Shown here: one piece after another, positions 7,935 to 9,216 of the stretch
Position numbering within the stretch: the stretch's first letter is position 1
Layout: each line of letters begins with the position of its first letter
Origin: an uncultured Clostridia bacterium
Lineage (GTDB): Bacteria > Bacillota > Clostridia > Christensenellales > Aristaeellaceae
Length of the DNA stretch: 9,216 nucleotides
Reading direction: 5' to 3'
NCBI GenBank assembly: GCA_946410395.1
Contig: CAMKAE010000078.1
Span: 1 to 9,216 of the forward strand
Notes under the pieces: generated by a model
Told to the model about the DNA's origin: nothing
The model's database searches: none
Seen by the model: the letters and a program-made list of their open reading frames with translations, nothing else
Made by a program: the position numbers and the translations under genes

Positions 7935-7959
7935 ATGGGCCGTTGACACACAAGCCCAT
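7935..7959. repeat. Inverted repeat in the leader of the radical SAM operon
   Basis: ATGGGC (7935-7940) and GCCCAT (7954-7959) are perfect 6-bp inverted arms, 13 nt apart. Inside them TTG (7943-7945) and CAA (7951-7953) can extend the stem past a 2-nt bulge, leaving a 5-nt loop. In the predicted leftward mRNA this structure would occupy nearly all of the leader and stop right at the Shine-Dalgarno sequence. It could be an operator or a translation-tuning hairpin, or chance; no known regulator site is recognised. Confidence 0.4.
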
Positions 7960-7964
7960 TGAAC

Positions 7965-7993
7965 ATTGTATCATCTTCGGTCCCGGGGGTCAA
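7965..7993 (-). promoter_or_regulatory. Sigma-A type promoter of the leftward operon
   Basis: On the minus strand: -35 TTGACC (7993-7988), a spacer of exactly 17 nt, and -10 TACAAT (7970-7965), preceded by a TGA that gives an extended -10 (TGATACAAT). Both boxes match consensus at 5 of 6 positions. Transcription would start near 7958, leaving a leader of about 34 nt before ATG 7924. It is the only strong promoter I find for the six-gene run. Confidence 0.8.
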
Positions 7994-8030
7994 CGCAAAT
8001 TTTCCTTTCCGCGCCCGGAGAAAAAGAGGA

Positions 8031-8059
8031 TTTCCGCCGCCGATGTCAAATGATACCAT
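8031..8059 (+). promoter_or_regulatory. Candidate promoter of dgt
   Basis: Extended -10 TGATACCAT (8051-8059; hexamer TACCAT at 8054) with a weak -35 TTTCCG (8031-8036) and a 17-nt spacer. Predicted start is near 8066, about 33 nt before the dgt ATG. A rival is TTGACA (7943-7948) with a 17-nt spacer to TTGTAT (7966-7971): strong -35, poor -10, and overlapping the leftward promoter. The sequence alone does not decide between them. Confidence 0.4.
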
Positions 8060-8085
8060 GCAAGTTTCACGACGGGACACGATTC

Positions 8086-8090
8086 GGAGG
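8086..8090 (+). promoter_or_regulatory. Ribosome binding site of dgt
   Basis: GGAGG 8 nt before the ATG at 8099. It fixes this start against an upstream in-frame or overlapping reading frame and matches the strong sites used by the leftward genes. Confidence 0.75.
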
Positions 8091-8098
8091 GACCGACG

Positions 8099-9103
8099 AT
8101 GACCATACGGGAACAGACGGAGGAGCGGGAAGCGCTCTGGCTTTCGCCTGCTGCCTGCAGAGCCGCCGAGAGCCTCGGGCGGGACAAGGAGGAGCCTCCC
8201 TGCCAGACCCGCACCTGCTTTCAGCGGGACCGCGACCGGATCGTGCACAGCAAGGCCTTCCGGCGCCTGCAGGGCAAGACCCAGGTCTACATCGCCCCGG
8301 AGGGCGATCACTTTCGCACGCGGCTGACCCACACGCTGGAGGTGGCCCAGGTCGCCCGGACCCTGGCCCGGGCCCTGCGGCTCAACGAGGACCTGACCGA
8401 GGCCATCGCCCTGGGGCACGACCTGGGGCACACGCCCTTCGGGCACATCGGGGAGGCCTCGCTGAACGAGCTGATGCCCGAGGGCTTCCGGCACAACGAG
8501 CAGAGCCTGCGGGTGGTGGAGCGCCTTGAGCGCGACGGCCAGGGCCTGAACCTGACCCGGGAGGTCCGGGACGGCATCCTGAACCACTCCGGCAGCGGTT
8601 TCCCGTCCACCCTGGAGGGGGAATGCGTCCGCCGCGCGGACCGCATCGCCTACCTGAACCACGACCTGGACGACGCCCTGCGGGGCGGCATCCTGCAGGA
8701 CTTCGAGCTGCCGGCCGACTGTCTGAAGGTGCTGGGCAGCACCCACAGCGCCCGGATCAACACCATGATCACCGACATCGTGAAGCACAGCGCCGGGGAG
8801 CCGCATCTCACCATGAGTCCCCTGGTGCAGCAGGCCACCGACGCCCTGCGGGAGTTCATGTTCGAGAAGGTCTACCGCGACACCTGGCGCGCCACCGAGG
8901 AGGTCCGCTGCGATCACGTGGTCCGCTCGCTCTACGGCTGGTACATGGAGCACCCGGCCGAGTTGTCGGAGGAATACCTGCTCGTGGGCTACCGCGAGGG
9001 CACGCAGCGGGGCGTGTGCGACTATCTCTCCGGCATGACTGACCGCTACGCCATCCGCGTTTTCCAGCAGCTGTTCATCCCCTCCGGTTTCCCGACCCCC
9101 TGA
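8099..9103 (+). CDS. dgt: Deoxyguanosinetriphosphate triphosphohydrolase-like protein (HD-domain dNTPase)
   Basis: This cytoplasmic HD-domain enzyme class hydrolyses dNTPs (dGTP in the founding member) to the nucleoside and triphosphate, helping balance the dNTP pool. The 334-residue protein matches the shorter Bacillota/type-2 dGTPase-like group. The signature FRRLQGKTQVY (54-64) is followed by the metal-binding set: H78 in RLTHTLEV, H107-D108 in GHDLGHTPFGH, and D181 in ADRIAYLNHDLDD. Dimerisation and C-terminal helices follow to about 330. Substrate preference cannot be read from sequence. It is transcribed away from the radical SAM operon, with a 174-bp shared spacer. In many Bacillota dgt precedes dnaG and rpoD. 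Here at least 113 noncoding bases with a repeat follow, so any such link must cross that repeat. No classic hairpin plus T-run terminator is seen directly after the stop. Confidence 0.95.
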   Translation: MTIREQTEEREALWLSPAACRAAESLGRDKEEPPCQTRTCFQRDRDRIVHSKAFRRLQGKTQVYIAPEGDHFRTRLTHTLEVAQVARTLARALRLNEDLTEAIALGHDLGHTPFGHIGEASLNELMPEGFRHNEQSLRVVERLERDGQGLNLTREVRDGILNHSGSGFPSTLEGECVRRADRIAYLNHDLDDALRGGILQDFELPADCLKVLGSTHSARINTMITDIVKHSAGEPHLTMSPLVQQATDALREFMFEKVYRDTWRATEEVRCDHVVRSLYGWYMEHPAELSEEYLLVGYREGTQRGVCDYLSGMTDRYAIRVFQQLFIPSGFPTP

Positions 9104-9150
9104 CTTCATGTGAGAATACGAAGGACTTTCATTCATGATGAGTAACTAAT

Positions 9151-9216
9151 CAGTCCTGCCGGGGAACCTCTCCACCGCAAGCGGTCCCCCTCCCCTTTCA
9201 GGGGAGGCTTTGAGTA
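9151..9216. repeat. Partial palindromic interspersed-type repeat at the right edge
   Basis: No gene is visible in 9104-9216. From about 9151 the sequence holds two adjacent hairpins: ACCGC/GCGGT (9174-9178 with 9181-9185) and CCTCCCCT/AGGGGAGG (9189-9196 with 9200-9207, loop TTC), followed by CTTTGAG. The pattern of CAGTC, CCTCTCC, a GC stem and a CTCCCCTTTCAGGGGAG-like stem is what I recall from short high-copy repeats (REP/MITE-like) in gut Clostridia. That recognition is from memory, and the copy number cannot be seen here. The second stem could also slow transcription leaving dgt, but no T-run follows it. The element is probably cut by the window end. Confidence 0.55.

Noticed and set aside
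7943..7971. TTGACA-17-TTGTAT as the main dgt promoter
   Set aside because: The -35 is perfect but the -10 matches only 3 of 6 positions and would leave a leader of over 110 nt. Kept only as an alternative to the extended -10 at 8051-8059.
7925..9136. N-terminal extension of the radical SAM frame to 1025 residues
   Set aside because: The extra part runs antisense to the whole of dgt and through the leftward promoter. The family-typical N-terminus and the GGAGG site begin the protein at 7924.
1..9216. CRISPR arrays, tRNA or rRNA genes, transposases, phage or toxin genes
   Set aside because: No regularly spaced direct repeats, cloverleaf-like segments or matching protein motifs were found on either strand.

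Overview
The window is GC-rich bacterial DNA with very dense coding. It holds one leftward operon of six genes, one divergent rightward gene, and a short repeat-like tail at the right edge. Gene content points to a Bacillota/Clostridia-type genome, possibly one of the high-GC gut lineages. The clues are the radical SAM (TIGR03960 type) plus DUF2344 pair next to RNase E/G, a miaB / YlbF-YmcA-type / mutS order as in Bacillus, and an edge repeat of a kind I recall from gut Clostridia. The lineage is an inference from gene order and composition, not from a marker gene.

Minus-strand operon, read right to left. A well-formed sigma-A type promoter (7965-7993) drives a B12-type radical SAM protein (6059-7924), a DUF2344 radical-SAM-associated protein (5413-6081), a short RNase E/G family protein (4271-5416), the tRNA methylthiotransferase MiaB (2851-4257), a very small cysteine-rich YlbF/YmcA-like protein (2603-2854) and the mismatch-repair ATPase MutS (2600 to beyond the left edge). 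Junctions are a 23-bp overlap, a 4-bp ATGA overlap, a 13-nt gap, another 4-bp ATGA overlap, and a 2-nt gap (or a 4-bp GTGA overlap if mutS starts at GTG). I see no promoter or terminator inside the run, so it is probably one transcript with translational coupling.

The operon appears to join two neighbourhoods usually seen apart in Bacillota. One is radical SAM-DUF2344-RNase G, normally followed by rplU-rpmA. The other is miaB-ymcA-mutS-mutL. No rplU, ysxB, rpmA or cotE lies between them. The theme is RNA processing and modification feeding into DNA repair.

The divergent 174-bp spacer (7925-8098) holds the leftward promoter, a weaker candidate rightward promoter, an inverted repeat next to the first ribosome binding site, and the start of dgt (8099-9103, + strand). 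The last 113 bases hold no gene. They contain two GC-rich hairpins that look like the left part of a small palindromic interspersed repeat cut off by the window edge.

I see no novel defence system, CRISPR array, tRNA, rRNA or insertion sequence. The most unusual items are the miniature YlbF-like protein with a CxxCxxC tail between miaB and mutS, and the RNase E/G protein that stops before the zinc-link motif.
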